Assembly: GCF_015143595.1 (NCBI RefSeq)
Contig: NZ_WYEU01000004.1
Location: forward strand, 62,001-126,000
Origin: Sneathiella sp. P13V-1
GTDB taxonomy: Bacteria; Pseudomonadota; Alphaproteobacteria; Sneathiellales; Sneathiellaceae
DNA length: 64,000 bases
Reading direction: 5' to 3'
The notes under the pieces were generated by a model, which was given only the letters and a program-made list of their open reading frames with translations, did no database searches and was not told where the DNA came from. This document shows positions 44,948 through 52,656 of this stretch, piece by piece; positions within the stretch are counted from its first letter, which is position 1; every line of letters starts with the position of its first letter. A program made the translations under genes and the position numbers.

Positions 44948-45532
44948 TTAAAACCGTTTCAGGATTTCTTTCGATAGATGCAGTGCCAGCTTGATATCAG
45001 CCTCGGCCTGATCATCTGGTGAGTTTTGCGAAATGCCGGCAGCTTTCAAATGCTCCGGGTCTGAAACACGGGAAATCAGATCAACTGCTGCTTCCAGCAG
45101 AAAAGGACTTTCTTTGCCGAGGCCCGCTATGTCTCTAAAGGCACGTCTTACACACTGTCTTTGGCTTTTATGGGCGAGGGCATACCCTTCAGATGTCATG
45201 CATTCAGGTGTGGTTAGCAACGCCAGATGTTGATGCGTAAATGCGCGATACCGTAACAAATGATCTTCCAGAGCTTCATATGACTGATCTCTATTGGAGG
45301 CTTGGTTGAGCAATTCTCGGCTTTTGGCAAATAATGCTTCATAACCTTCCGCCATAAACGAGAAGGAGAGGGCGCCAATATCCGGGAAGTGGCGATAAAC
45401 GGTGCCACGTCCAAGGCCCGATAGATTGACGATCTCAGACATGGTTGGCAGGAGCGTGCGTTCCTCACGAGTGGCTTTGTGAAAAGCCTCCATGATTAGT
45501 TTTCTGTTTTGCCGCGCGTCACTTCTTGTCAT
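44948..45532 (-). CDS. TetR-family regulator with doubled operator
   Basis: This 194-residue protein has its DNA-binding domain at residues 10-55 (IMEAFHKATREERTLLPTMSEIVNLSGLGRGTVYRHFPD) and a helical ligand domain. Two GGACA-N2-TGTCC palindromes lie just upstream, between this gene and the divergent nitronate monooxygenase gene. It probably represses both itself (with SDR and isomerase-like genes behind it) and the monooxygenase. Confidence 0.87.
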   Translation of the reverse strand: MTRSDARQNRKLIMEAFHKATREERTLLPTMSEIVNLSGLGRGTVYRHFPDIGALSFSFMAEGYEALFAKSRELLNQASNRDQSYEALEDHLLRYRAFTHQHLALLTTPECMTSEGYALAHKSQRQCVRRAFRDIAGLGKESPFLLEAAVDLISRVSDPEHLKAAGISQNSPDDQAEADIKLALHLSKEILKRF

Positions 45533-45556
45533 TTTTATATTAGCTCACAATTTATG

Positions 45557-45597
45557 TGGACATTTGTCCGTTTTCGCATTATACGGACAAATGTCCA
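45557..45597. promoter_or_regulatory. Tandem palindromic TetR operators
   Basis: GGACATTTGTCC (45558-45569) and GGACAAATGTCC (45585-45596) are each palindromes of GGACA-N2-TGTCC, 27 bp apart centre to centre, and together form a larger perfect inverted repeat with 14-bp arms (TGGACATTTGTCCG). Confidence 0.82.
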
Positions 45598-45673
45598 TTT
45601 GTGAAGGGGCGAGTCAGATTTTTCTGAAATGACCAGTAAATGGCCCAAGAATTGAAAAACAGGAGATAATAAA

Positions 45674-46639
45674 GTGTCATTACCACCGCAGCTGCAAAAT
45701 AAACTGAGACTGCCTGCTATCGGCTCTCCGCTTTTCATCATTTCCAATCCGGATCTGGTGATTGCACAGTGTAAAGCCGGCATTGTTGGCTCCTTCCCAG
45801 CGCTAAATGCTCGCCCGATCGAAGTGTTGGAGCAATGGCTGCAACGTATTACTGAAGAACTGGATGATTATAACCAGAAGAACCCGGATAATCCTGCCGC
45901 ACCATTTGCAGTAAACCAGATTGTGCACAAATCCAATGACCGCCTCATGCATGATGTTGAATTGTGCGTTAAATATAAAGTGCCTGTCACGATCACATCA
46001 CTGGGTGCGCGCACCGAAGTAAATGATGCGATGCATTCTGTGGGCGGTATCGTGATCCACGACATCATCAACAACCAGTTTGCGAAGAAAGCAATTGAAA
46101 AAGGCGCCGACGGTGTGATTGCTGTGGCATCTGGTGCTGGCGGCCATGCTGGAACATTGTCTCCTTTTGCACTTATTCAGGAAATTCGTGAATGGTTTGA
46201 TGGTTTGCTTCTTCTGGGTGGCTCCATCGCGACTGGTGATGCGATTTTGGCGGCACAAGCCATGGGTGCAGACCTGGGCTATGTAGGATCAGCATTTATT
46301 GCGACGAAAGAGGCGAACGCTGATCCGGCTTACAAACAATGCCTTGTAGATAGCTGTGCAGATGACATCGTCTACACCAACCTGTTTACGGGCGTGCACG
46401 GTAACTACCTGAAACCATCCATTGTCAACGCAGGCATGGATCCAGACAACCTGCCAGAAAGTGATCCAAGTAAAATGAACTTTGGCTCTGGTGGTAATAC
46501 TGACAAGAAAGCATGGAAAGATATCTGGGGTTGCGGACAGGGTATTGGCGCAATCAAAGACGTCCCAACTGCAGGTCAGTTGGTTGAACGTATGATTGGG
46601 GAATATAACGCTGCTAAAGAGCGTCTCTCAATTTCTTGA
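45674..46639 (+). CDS. Nitronate monooxygenase (2-nitropropane dioxygenase family)
   Basis: This 321-residue FMN TIM-barrel enzyme has LPAIGSPLFIISNPDLVIAQ at the N-terminus, the conserved GAGGHAG with the catalytic histidine, LLGGSIATGDAILAAQAMGAD for FMN phosphate binding, and GSAFIATKEA. It starts with GTG after AGGAG. The family oxidises alkyl nitronates, which are toxic, to carbonyl compounds. It is divergent from the TetR gene across the double operator, so the unit may respond to a nitro or reactive compound. Confidence 0.87.
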   Translation: MSLPPQLQNKLRLPAIGSPLFIISNPDLVIAQCKAGIVGSFPALNARPIEVLEQWLQRITEELDDYNQKNPDNPAAPFAVNQIVHKSNDRLMHDVELCVKYKVPVTITSLGARTEVNDAMHSVGGIVIHDIINNQFAKKAIEKGADGVIAVASGAGGHAGTLSPFALIQEIREWFDGLLLLGGSIATGDAILAAQAMGADLGYVGSAFIATKEANADPAYKQCLVDSCADDIVYTNLFTGVHGNYLKPSIVNAGMDPDNLPESDPSKMNFGSGGNTDKKAWKDIWGCGQGIGAIKDVPTAGQLVERMIGEYNAAKERLSIS

Positions 46640-46653
46640 AGCATAGAAAATAT

Positions 46654-46682
46654 ATCCTGATCCCACTTTTTGGGGTCAGGAT
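46654..46682. terminator. Hairpin between monooxygenase and FlgC-like gene ends
   Basis: Arms ATCCTGATCCCA and TGGGGTCAGGAT with a short T-rich loop. The T-rich tail (ATATATTTT) is on the minus strand, so it best terminates the FlgC-like gene, whose stop codon it overlaps. Confidence 0.65.
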
Positions 46683-47071
46683 TTGATATCCAACAATGTG
46701 GCCTGCATTTCGTCCCATGTGATAATGGACTTGATGTTGGCCTCATAAGTTCGCTGGGCAATTTTGTTGTTAACGAGCTCGGTTGCCAAATCCACATTTG
46801 GCGCTTCCACATACCCTTCATCTGATGCATAGGGATGCGAAGGTTGATAACTCAGTGATGTCGCAGGATTGCGCTCCTGATAGCGGGTTTCGGGAAGACC
46901 TGCGGCACCAGAAATCTGCACAGCATCAATAGGGCGATAAGCAGCTTCGGCGCCGGTTGTCTCGCCAGGGCGCCCTACCGTATTCATATTCGCGATATTT
47001 CCTGCACCCACGCTCACTTTCCGTGACGCGGCATGCATTCCTGCCAAGGCTGAATTTATCACTGAAGTCAT
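46676..47071 (-). CDS. FlgC-like flagellar rod protein (extra copy)
   Basis: This 131-residue protein starts at ATG 47071 with AGGAG upstream (MTSVINSALAGMHAASRK). It has the rod-protein N-terminus with NIANMNTVGRPG and the C-terminus EGYVEAPNVDLATELVNNKIAQRTYEAN, the heptad-rich coil of FlgB/C/F/G proteins. The middle is short. A true flgC is at 53073, so this is a divergent paralogue. It is outside the main flagellar operons, but a CtrA-like box lies upstream. A role as an alternative rod or junction part is possible. Confidence 0.78.
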   Translation of the reverse strand: MTSVINSALAGMHAASRKVSVGAGNIANMNTVGRPGETTGAEAAYRPIDAVQISGAAGLPETRYQERNPATSLSYQPSHPYASDEGYVEAPNVDLATELVNNKIAQRTYEANIKSIITWDEMQATLLDIKS

Positions 47072-47151
47072 CGGCGCTCCTATTGCATAAAATTTTAAAT
47101 AAACTTTATACGAATATTGATTTCTCAATATGCACTTTATAGGAGTAAATC

Positions 47152-47167
47152 GTTAACAATTCGTAAA
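47152..47167 (-). promoter_or_regulatory. CtrA-like box upstream of the FlgC-like gene
   Basis: On the minus strand TTTA-N7-TTAAC matches the CtrA consensus TTAA-N7-TTAA(C) with one mismatch. It lies about 80 bp before the start codon. Confidence 0.45.
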
Positions 47168-47168
47168 T

Positions 47169-47777
47169 TCATGCTGTTAGGATCATCGCAACAGTGCCGA
47201 CGAGAAGCAACGCCATCGTGTAGTTGAAGATCTTCAAATTCTTAGGTGAGGACAGCAAGCGCCGTAGCTGAGTGCCTGCAATAACCCAAAGTAAGACGGA
47301 TGGGAAGCTGGCGAGCCCATGACCCATGAGTAGATAGATGACATCTTGCTGGCTTACGCCAGGGGTGGAAACGAAAGAGGCGGGTATGGTGGCCGCAAGC
47401 ACCCAAGCTTTCGGATTAATGTATTGGAACAGGGCCGCTTCAATAAAAGTGAGGGGTTTCGCAACCTTTACCTTGGAGAGTTGTCCCGCTTGTGTGATCC
47501 GGTAAGCAAGATAGAGCAAGTAGGCGCTTCCTGCGTACTTCATCGCCATTTGGATTTCGGGAACCTTTGTGAAGATCTCTCCAAGCCCCAAGGAGACAAT
47601 GGCCAACATAAATAAAAAGCCGAAATACACCCCGCAAAAATGCGGGAGTGTCCGCATGAAACCGTAATTAACACCGGAAGTTGCCAGCATAATATTGTTG
47701 GGCCCAGGCGTTATGGAATTCACGAAAGAATAGGATATCAATGGAAGAAAGGCGACATTCATGGGGCAGGCTTTCAT
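47169..47777 (-). CDS. LysE-family amino-acid exporter
   Basis: This 202-residue inner-membrane protein has about six helices and the family N-terminus FVNSITPGPNNIML, followed by GVNYGFMRTLPHFCGVYFGF and the middle FQYINPKAWVLA. LysE/RhtB proteins export amino acids or related small compounds. ATG 47777 and ATG 47762 are both possible; neither has a clear ribosome site. It is a single gene between the FlgC-like gene and the EndoU pair. Confidence 0.85.
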   Translation of the reverse strand: MKACPMNVAFLPLISYSFVNSITPGPNNIMLATSGVNYGFMRTLPHFCGVYFGFLFMLAIVSLGLGEIFTKVPEIQMAMKYAGSAYLLYLAYRITQAGQLSKVKVAKPLTFIEAALFQYINPKAWVLAATIPASFVSTPGVSQQDVIYLLMGHGLASFPSVLLWVIAGTQLRRLLSSPKNLKIFNYTMALLLVGTVAMILTA

Positions 47778-47848
47778 TGTTATTTATGTCAGTAATAATG
47801 ACCTATATTTTCATAAATGTCAATAGTGCTGACATATCTGAAAAAATC

Positions 47849-48100
47849 TTACCCAATTCGCTTAATGTATGACTCTAATCTTTCTTTGAATATGATGGCT
47901 GATACAGACTGCACATCTTCTTCATCGAATAAATTCTCTATGAGAATGTTCTCGTTTGTAGGGGAGAATGAATACAGATTTCCTGATAGTTCACGGGGGC
48001 TGTTATTTTCGAATAGGGCGGACTGGAACTCTTTGGCCAATTCAACAGAACCCTGAAGTTCCGTTTCAAATACCTCATCCAGATAGTCTTTACTCGTCAT
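47849..48100 (-). CDS. Small acidic protein, probable immunity protein of the EndoU toxin
   Basis: This 83-residue protein is strongly acidic (many Asp and Glu, few Lys/Arg) and soluble. I do not recognise its family. It overlaps the end of the EndoU gene by four bases (ATGA), so it is made at a fixed ratio to the nuclease. Position, size and charge are those of immunity proteins that neutralise secreted nucleases. It has no signal peptide, so it would act in the cytoplasm. Confidence 0.6.
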   Translation of the reverse strand: MTSKDYLDEVFETELQGSVELAKEFQSALFENNSPRELSGNLYSFSPTNENILIENLFDEEDVQSVSAIIFKERLESYIKRIG

Positions 48101-48585
48101 GGGGTAGTCTTTCTATAAATGGGATAGGCTGTAATGATACGCCCATCGCGCAAGAGATACCCTTCTATCCTGTATCCCTTTCCACTGGGACCGCCCCATT
48201 TCTGACCTTTCCTTAGGTCGGCGTTTCGATAAGCTTTTAAGATCACATCTAACACCTGCTGTTTAGAATAGGTGTTAGGGAACATGCTTGAGAATTTTTC
48301 TTTCCATGTGTTGTTTTTTAGATCGCGAATTTGGATCATTGCTGTGTAAATGCCAAAGCGGTTCGCTGTGGACAGGATTTTCTTAAGTCGTGCGTTTTGT
48401 GTCGGCTGGCCGCCTTTCAAATGGTGAAGACCCGTGGCTTTGCCTTTTTTGTTTATTTCACCCAGAAAAATGTGGGTTAGGTTTACGGATGGATCAGTTT
48501 CGGACCAGTCGGAAGAAGATCTGGCGATAACACTGCTAGCGTCTAGCAGCAGGACGACAAAAACAAAGGCGGTGAGCAGTCTCAT
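48097..48585 (-). CDS. EndoU-type nuclease with signal peptide, toxin-like
   Basis: The product has 162 residues from ATG 48585. The N-terminal 22 residues are a Sec signal (MRLLTAFVFVVLLLDASSVIA). The rest matches the bacterial EndoU domain: NLTHIFLGEINKKGKATGLHH with H38 and H54/H55, then MFPNTYSKQQVLDVILKAY, and the C-terminal GKGYRIEGYLLRDGRIITAYP (catalytic T/Y region). EndoU toxins cleave RNA in target cells of contact-dependent or secreted competition systems. Its ATG begins one base after the fliP stop (TAAAATG), so translation is linked to a flagellar gene, which is unusual. An acidic immunity candidate follows. Confidence 0.78.
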   Translation of the reverse strand: MRLLTAFVFVVLLLDASSVIARSSSDWSETDPSVNLTHIFLGEINKKGKATGLHHLKGGQPTQNARLKKILSTANRFGIYTAMIQIRDLKNNTWKEKFSSMFPNTYSKQQVLDVILKAYRNADLRKGQKWGGPSGKGYRIEGYLLRDGRIITAYPIYRKTTP

Positions 48586-48586
48586 T

Positions 48587-49378
48587 TTACGAGGGCGGAG
48601 CGCCAGCAGCGAAGCTTTCAACCAGACTTTTTGCTACCAAATTCCAGCCATCCACCAAGACAAAGAAGATCAGTTTAAAGGGGAGGGCGATCATAACGGG
48701 AGGCAGCATCATCATACCCATGGACATGAGGATAGAAGCAACCACCATATCGATGACCAAGAATGGTATGAATAACAAAAAACCGATTTCAAAGGCGCGT
48801 TTCAATTCGCTGATCATAAATGCGGGTATGAGGACCTTTAACGGAATTGCTTCGGGTGTCTCAACATTTTCAGTGGCGCTTAAGTCCATAAACAACTGAA
48901 CGTCTTTTTCACGCGCGTGTTTCAACATGAAAGTTTGAAACGGTGTGGCGATCCTGACGAAGGCTTCCTCTTCGTCAATTTCTTCATTCACCAGGGGCAG
49001 GACACCATTTTGATAAGCGCTTTCCAATGTCGGCGCCATGATGAAGCCTGTCAGGAAAAGTGCGAGAGAAATAATCACCACATTTGGTGGGGTGGTCTGA
49101 ATACCAAGTGCGCTTCTCAAAAGCGACAGGACAACGATAAGACGGGTAAATGACGTGGTCACGATGAGGATGGCCGGAGCCAAACTCAAGACAGTCATTA
49201 AAACAACGATTTGAACAATACGGCCAGTTAGCGGGCCAGCTTCGTCCCCAAGATCAAGGGTGAGAGACTGAGCGATTGCCTCTACGGCAAATAAGGGTGT
49301 CAAAGCAATAGCAAGCAAGGCACTGTACAAACTGGCGCGTTTGAGGCCCACCTTTTTGATCCTTGAGATAACACTCAT
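48587..49378 (-). CDS. fliP: Flagellar export gate protein FliP
   Basis: This 263-residue protein has a signal peptide (hydrophobic LLAIALTPLFAVEAIA) and four membrane helices. Conserved boxes are APAILIVTTSFTRLIVVLSLLRSALG, TPFQTFMLKHAREKD and IPAFMISELKRAFEIGFLLFIPFLVIDMVV. FliP forms the core pore of the flagellar type III export gate with FliQ and FliR, encoded in the opposite arm. It overlaps fliO by four bases. Confidence 0.95.
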   Translation of the reverse strand: MSVISRIKKVGLKRASLYSALLAIALTPLFAVEAIAQSLTLDLGDEAGPLTGRIVQIVVLMTVLSLAPAILIVTTSFTRLIVVLSLLRSALGIQTTPPNVVIISLALFLTGFIMAPTLESAYQNGVLPLVNEEIDEEEAFVRIATPFQTFMLKHAREKDVQLFMDLSATENVETPEAIPLKVLIPAFMISELKRAFEIGFLLFIPFLVIDMVVASILMSMGMMMLPPVMIALPFKLIFFVLVDGWNLVAKSLVESFAAGAPPS

Positions 49379-49770
49379 TGGGAAGCCTCGTCATTGTGGT
49401 GATGGACGGGAAGGCGCGGGAGGCGCGGCTCATGTGTATGTGCATCGCTGTCTTCAGATGTATCGCCTTTTTCATCTTCATGAACTTGTTCAAGGGATGC
49501 CGGTATTGCCTGAATGTCGGTTTCTATAACGGTTTCGCTGTTGGGTCCCAAAATAACCAGATGTTCCTTGTCGTCCCGGCGGATCAGGACAAGACGGCGT
49601 TTTGCATCCAACGCAATCATTTGCGATATGCCGAGCCTTTTTTTAGAGAGGCGCGGGCGTTCTGCTGAAGGGATAAAGCCCGCCCTTCGAACAATATATG
49701 CAAGTAGCCCGATAAGCCCCAGTACGAATAAGAGGCCAATTATGTATTTTGAATAATTTATCAGATCCAT
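49375..49770 (-). CDS. fliO: Flagellar biosynthesis protein FliO
   Basis: This 131-residue protein has one N-terminal membrane helix (IIGLLFVLGLIGLLAYIV), then a small cytoplasmic beta domain with KKRLGISQMIALDAKRRLVLIRRDDKEHLVILG, typical of FliO. The C-terminal tail is acidic and histidine-rich. FliO stabilises FliP during assembly. Overlap with fliP and the same strand confirm the pairing. Confidence 0.85.
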   Translation of the reverse strand: MDLINYSKYIIGLLFVLGLIGLLAYIVRRAGFIPSAERPRLSKKRLGISQMIALDAKRRLVLIRRDDKEHLVILGPNSETVIETDIQAIPASLEQVHEDEKGDTSEDSDAHTHEPRLPRLPVHHHNDEASQ

Positions 49771-49845
49771 GGACTATGCAGTACTCAGTCTTCTATCAGT
49801 TAAGTTCAGCTTAGCGTTGGTGGGCCTATTTGAAAACAATATTCC

Positions 49846-50133
49846 TCAAGGCTCTGGTTCCTGATCCAAAACCTTAATTTGTCTGTTTAAATCTTCATAC
49901 TTGCTGTGAATTTCTTTGGCAATTTGATCCAGCAGTTCCAGCAACTCCTCAAATTTGGCTACCAAGTCCGCTTTTTCTGCTATCTCGGTTTCGGCAACAT
50001 GTTGGTGAAGAACCATCAATTGCTCTGGCAACTTGGAGATGTCGATTATGACGCCTTCTTTTGCCTGCTTCAGGTCATTGAGCAGGCTTTGTTTCATGGC
50101 GGTTATACTGTTCGTAATACTATTATTCGTCAT
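49846..50133 (-). CDS. Small coiled-coil protein overlapping flhX
   Basis: This 95-residue protein is almost entirely helical, with heptads from about residue 30 to the end (LHQHVAETEIAEKADLVAKF). I recognise no family, but size, charge and position resemble small flagellar chaperones such as FlgN. Its ATG lies 11 bases inside the end of flhX, so the two are coupled. A second in-frame Met at residue 13 is a possible start. The function is an inference from context only. Confidence 0.55.
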   Translation of the reverse strand: MTNNSITNSITAMKQSLLNDLKQAKEGVIIDISKLPEQLMVLHQHVAETEIAEKADLVAKFEELLELLDQIAKEIHSKYEDLNRQIKVLDQEPEP

Positions 50134-50449
50134 CTACAGGATCTGTCTCTTTAAACTCAGGCGCTGGAGCAGGGTCATTCTGTGCCCGATATAAGTATGT
50201 CAGAATTTCCGAAACAGCAGCAAAGGCTTCAAGCGGAATTGGGCTGTCCACATCCACCTCCGCAAGGATTTGGGCGAGGTTGGCATCCTCGCGTACCTTT
50301 ACGCCATTTTGAAAGGCAATATCCAGGATCTGCTCAGCCACAGCGCCGCGGCCTGTTGCTGTCACAATAGGGGCTTTGCTGCTTCCCTTTTCATGTGAAA
50401 GGGCAACTGCTACCGCGCTGTCACTTTTCTTTTGATCCTGTTCCGCCAT
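50123..50449 (-). CDS. flhX: FlhB C-terminal-domain homologue (FlhX-like)
   Basis: This 108-residue protein corresponds to the part of FlhB that remains after cleavage: AVALSHEKGSSKAPIVTATGRGAVAEQILDIAFQNGVKVREDANLAQILAEVDVDSPIPLEAFAAVSEILTYLYR spans it, described here by its position 13-87. It lacks the membrane domain and the NPTH cleavage site. Such stand-alone copies can support substrate switching of the export apparatus. A full-length FlhB is encoded at 54906. It is the first recognisable gene of the minus-strand arm. Confidence 0.8.
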   Translation of the reverse strand: MAEQDQKKSDSAVAVALSHEKGSSKAPIVTATGRGAVAEQILDIAFQNGVKVREDANLAQILAEVDVDSPIPLEAFAAVSEILTYLYRAQNDPAPAPEFKETDPVDDE

Positions 50450-50545
50450 GTCACCACACTATCCCCCAATGGTGATTTCGACATCGATCTCACCGATGTC
50501 ATTAACCATTTGTAGTACAGCTTGACAGATGTCAAAAGCAGGAAT

Positions 50546-51523
50546 TTATGAAAAACCGGAAATCCTTTTTAAAGTACTGCTAAATTGTCGAACTTCTGCG
50601 TCTTCCAACATGCCAATTTTTTTCATTTCCCGGTGACATCTCGGTAGATTGTAATGAGGAATGGAGGGGTAGAGATGGTGCTCAATGTGATAGTTCACAT
50701 GATGTGGGAACAGTAGGAACCTCACCCAAAATGGTGCCAGATTTGTTCTGGAAGCCTGCAGGGGGCTGTCTGTAGATGGCACAGCTCCGTGTTCGCAGAT
50801 GGCTCTTAGCCTTAAGATCGGTTGCAGGAAAGTCAGGAAAGGTAATACCCATAAAATCGCATATTCCAGCAGGTAGCCGCTGAAGAAGGCGGCGATAGGG
50901 GCCACAATATGGAATATGACAATTGTCCAGCGATCTTGATCAGCGGCTTTCTTTAATGCCGGTGAGGTGTCGTCCAGCGGTTTGCCTTGTTCGTTGGTTT
51001 CTGAGTTTGTCGCGGGTCTTCCGAAAAAATACGAAATGTTTTTAAGGGCGGTTGCACCGAATAAATCTTTAAAGAGCTTTTTGAGAATATAAGCGCGCCC
51101 CCTAGGGTATCCAGCACACAGAGGAATATCCGGATCTTGCCAGCCGTAAAGATGGTTATGATGAAGACGGTGAACAATTCTGTAGCTGCAAACTGAAATT
51201 CCAACGGGCGTTGCAACCGCGCGCCCAACCAGATCATTTAGCCAACGTGTTTTATAAAGTCGGTAATGCGCTGCATCATGCGCCAACACAAAGCAAGCCT
51301 GTTGTTGTGTGGCGATAAGGATCATAACAGGAATAATGACCCATGGTGACCAGTAATATACAGCAAGACCAATGGCGATCGCGATCACACCTAGCGTTTG
51401 AAGAATAGACAAAGTGGATTTTATCGGATTTATCCGTGTAAGTTCCTTCACCAATGCCGCAGGCAGTTTGGCTGCTTTTCGCGTGTCTTCCCTAAATTCT
51501 TCACCAGTGGTCGCAATGCTCAT
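50546..51523 (-). CDS. Fatty acid desaturase family protein
   Basis: This 325-residue membrane protein has the three histidine boxes of the family: AHDAAH near residue 77, HRLHHNH near 117, and NYHIEHHLYPSIPHYNLP near 280. Four or more membrane helices lie between them. The family introduces double bonds, or hydroxylates lipids, using a di-iron site. The lipid substrate is not known. The gene lies between flagellar genes on the minus strand and appears as an insertion in the cluster. Confidence 0.85.
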   Translation of the reverse strand: MSIATTGEEFREDTRKAAKLPAALVKELTRINPIKSTLSILQTLGVIAIAIGLAVYYWSPWVIIPVMILIATQQQACFVLAHDAAHYRLYKTRWLNDLVGRAVATPVGISVCSYRIVHRLHHNHLYGWQDPDIPLCAGYPRGRAYILKKLFKDLFGATALKNISYFFGRPATNSETNEQGKPLDDTSPALKKAADQDRWTIVIFHIVAPIAAFFSGYLLEYAILWVLPFLTFLQPILRLRAICEHGAVPSTDSPLQASRTNLAPFWVRFLLFPHHVNYHIEHHLYPSIPHYNLPRCHREMKKIGMLEDAEVRQFSSTLKRISGFS

Positions 51524-51903
51524 AATGAGTATGGTCCTTGTTATATTTTTCTTTTTACATATTGTTTCATAACTTCATTCAGCCGCGAACTTATTTTTTA
51601 TTTTTGGCCGCGCAAACGAACAAAAAATGTTTGATGTAAAATTTTTCCAGTTAAGGCTTGCATGTCGTTTAGGGAATGATTATGTTCCGGTTCGCTGATG
51701 CCCATTCCATTCGCAGATAGTTATTTGCAGGGTATCAAAATGCAGCCGGGATCAAGCTCTCGGAATTAGCCAAATATATAATTATTCAAATGACAGGCCT
51801 CCTGCGGGAGCAGGTGTTGCTGCCGTTTAGTGCAGCCCAGCCGGTTTGAATAAATAGATCACATATTATTATGTGATCCTGATGTGAAAGGAAGATAGAC
51901 ATT
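51524..51903. other. Intergenic region between desaturase and DJ-1-like genes
   Basis: 380 bp without a coding frame. It contains divergent promoters by necessity, a small GC hairpin (CTCCTGCGGGAG near 51797-51810) and, close to the DJ-1-like start, the strong palindrome listed separately. Confidence 0.5.
51857..51878. promoter_or_regulatory. Palindrome before the DJ-1-like gene
   Basis: Perfect 9-bp arms GATCACATA and TATGTGATC flank a TTAT centre, 26 bp before the ATG. It could be a repressor operator or an mRNA hairpin that influences the ribosome site (AAAGGAAG). Confidence 0.6.
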
Positions 51904-52470
51904 ATGCAGCTGGAGAACACACTCACCGGAAAGAAAATTGCGATTCTTGTAGCCAACGGCTTTGAGCAGTCTCATATGACAGACTTGCACAAATCTTTGG
52001 TGGATACAGGTGCAGAGGTGAAAATTGTATCTCCTGAAAAAGGCGTTGTGAACAGCTGGCATAATGGTAACTGGGGACACTTCTTCCCTGCAAACAATCA
52101 TCTTCCAACAACAATGTCCCATCACTTTGATGCGATCATCATTCCAGGTGGTGAACGTCATGCCTCTCGACTTGCTTCCGACCCACAGACAACACGTTTG
52201 ATGCGCGGTTTTATGGAAGACAACAAACCGGTTGCTCTGTTCGAGGAAGCTGTGAAGATTGTTGCTGTCGAGGACTTCCTTGAGCACCGCGAAGTTGTGG
52301 CATCCGAAGCAGACGCCAAACTGGTTTCCGAAAAAGGTGCAGAAATTGTAGAAGACAATCTGCATGTAGATGACATGCTGGTAACAGGCCGTGAAGATCT
52401 TATGGCAGTTGTCGTTAAATTTGTCGAAGCTGTTCAAAGCTACGAAGAGGAAGCCTGGGAAGCTGCATGA
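51904..52470 (+). CDS. DJ-1/PfpI-family protein lacking the nucleophile cysteine
   Basis: This 188-residue protein has the family layout: KKIAILVANGFEQSHMTDLH with the conserved acidic E21, IIIPGGERHASRL at 78-90, and the elbow region VALFEEAV (111-117). Active members carry Cys-His at the elbow (AICHGP); here it reads FEEA, so protease, chaperone-cysteine or glyoxalase activity of the normal kind is unlikely. Total length fits. It is expressed alone, with a palindrome before and a terminator behind. Function unknown. Confidence 0.8.
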   Translation: MQLENTLTGKKIAILVANGFEQSHMTDLHKSLVDTGAEVKIVSPEKGVVNSWHNGNWGHFFPANNHLPTTMSHHFDAIIIPGGERHASRLASDPQTTRLMRGFMEDNKPVALFEEAVKIVAVEDFLEHREVVASEADAKLVSEKGAEIVEDNLHVDDMLVTGREDLMAVVVKFVEAVQSYEEEAWEAA

Positions 52471-52497
52471 AAGTGACCTGGACATTCGATCTCTTAG

Positions 52498-52526
52498 AAA
52501 GCCCCTTTTTTGAGGGGCTTTTTTAT
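52498..52526 (+). terminator. Terminator after the DJ-1-like gene
   Basis: Stem AAAGCCCCT / AGGGGCTTT with a short T-rich loop and a following T run. Confidence 0.88.
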
Positions 52527-52589
52527 TGCTGAATTGCAAGTGCTAGCTGGGAAGATAGTTAAAATGCGATGCAATTGCGTAAGAATTTG

Positions 52590-52604
52590 TTAACTTTTTG
52601 TTTA
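52590..52604 (+). promoter_or_regulatory. CtrA-like box upstream of flgB
   Basis: TTAA-N7-TTTA (52590-52604) matches the CtrA consensus TTAA-N7-TTAA with one mismatch. It lies 53 bp before the flgB ATG. The same operon ends with cckA, whose product normally feeds CtrA. Confidence 0.5.
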
Positions 52605-52656
52605 CTTTCCCGTAATACGGTAAGAGCAGGTAAATCTGTAATCAGGATTTAAGATC

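Noticed and set aside
51859-52539. 226-codon frame opposite the DJ-1-like gene
   Set aside because: Antisense to a recognisable family and runs through its terminator; no protein features.
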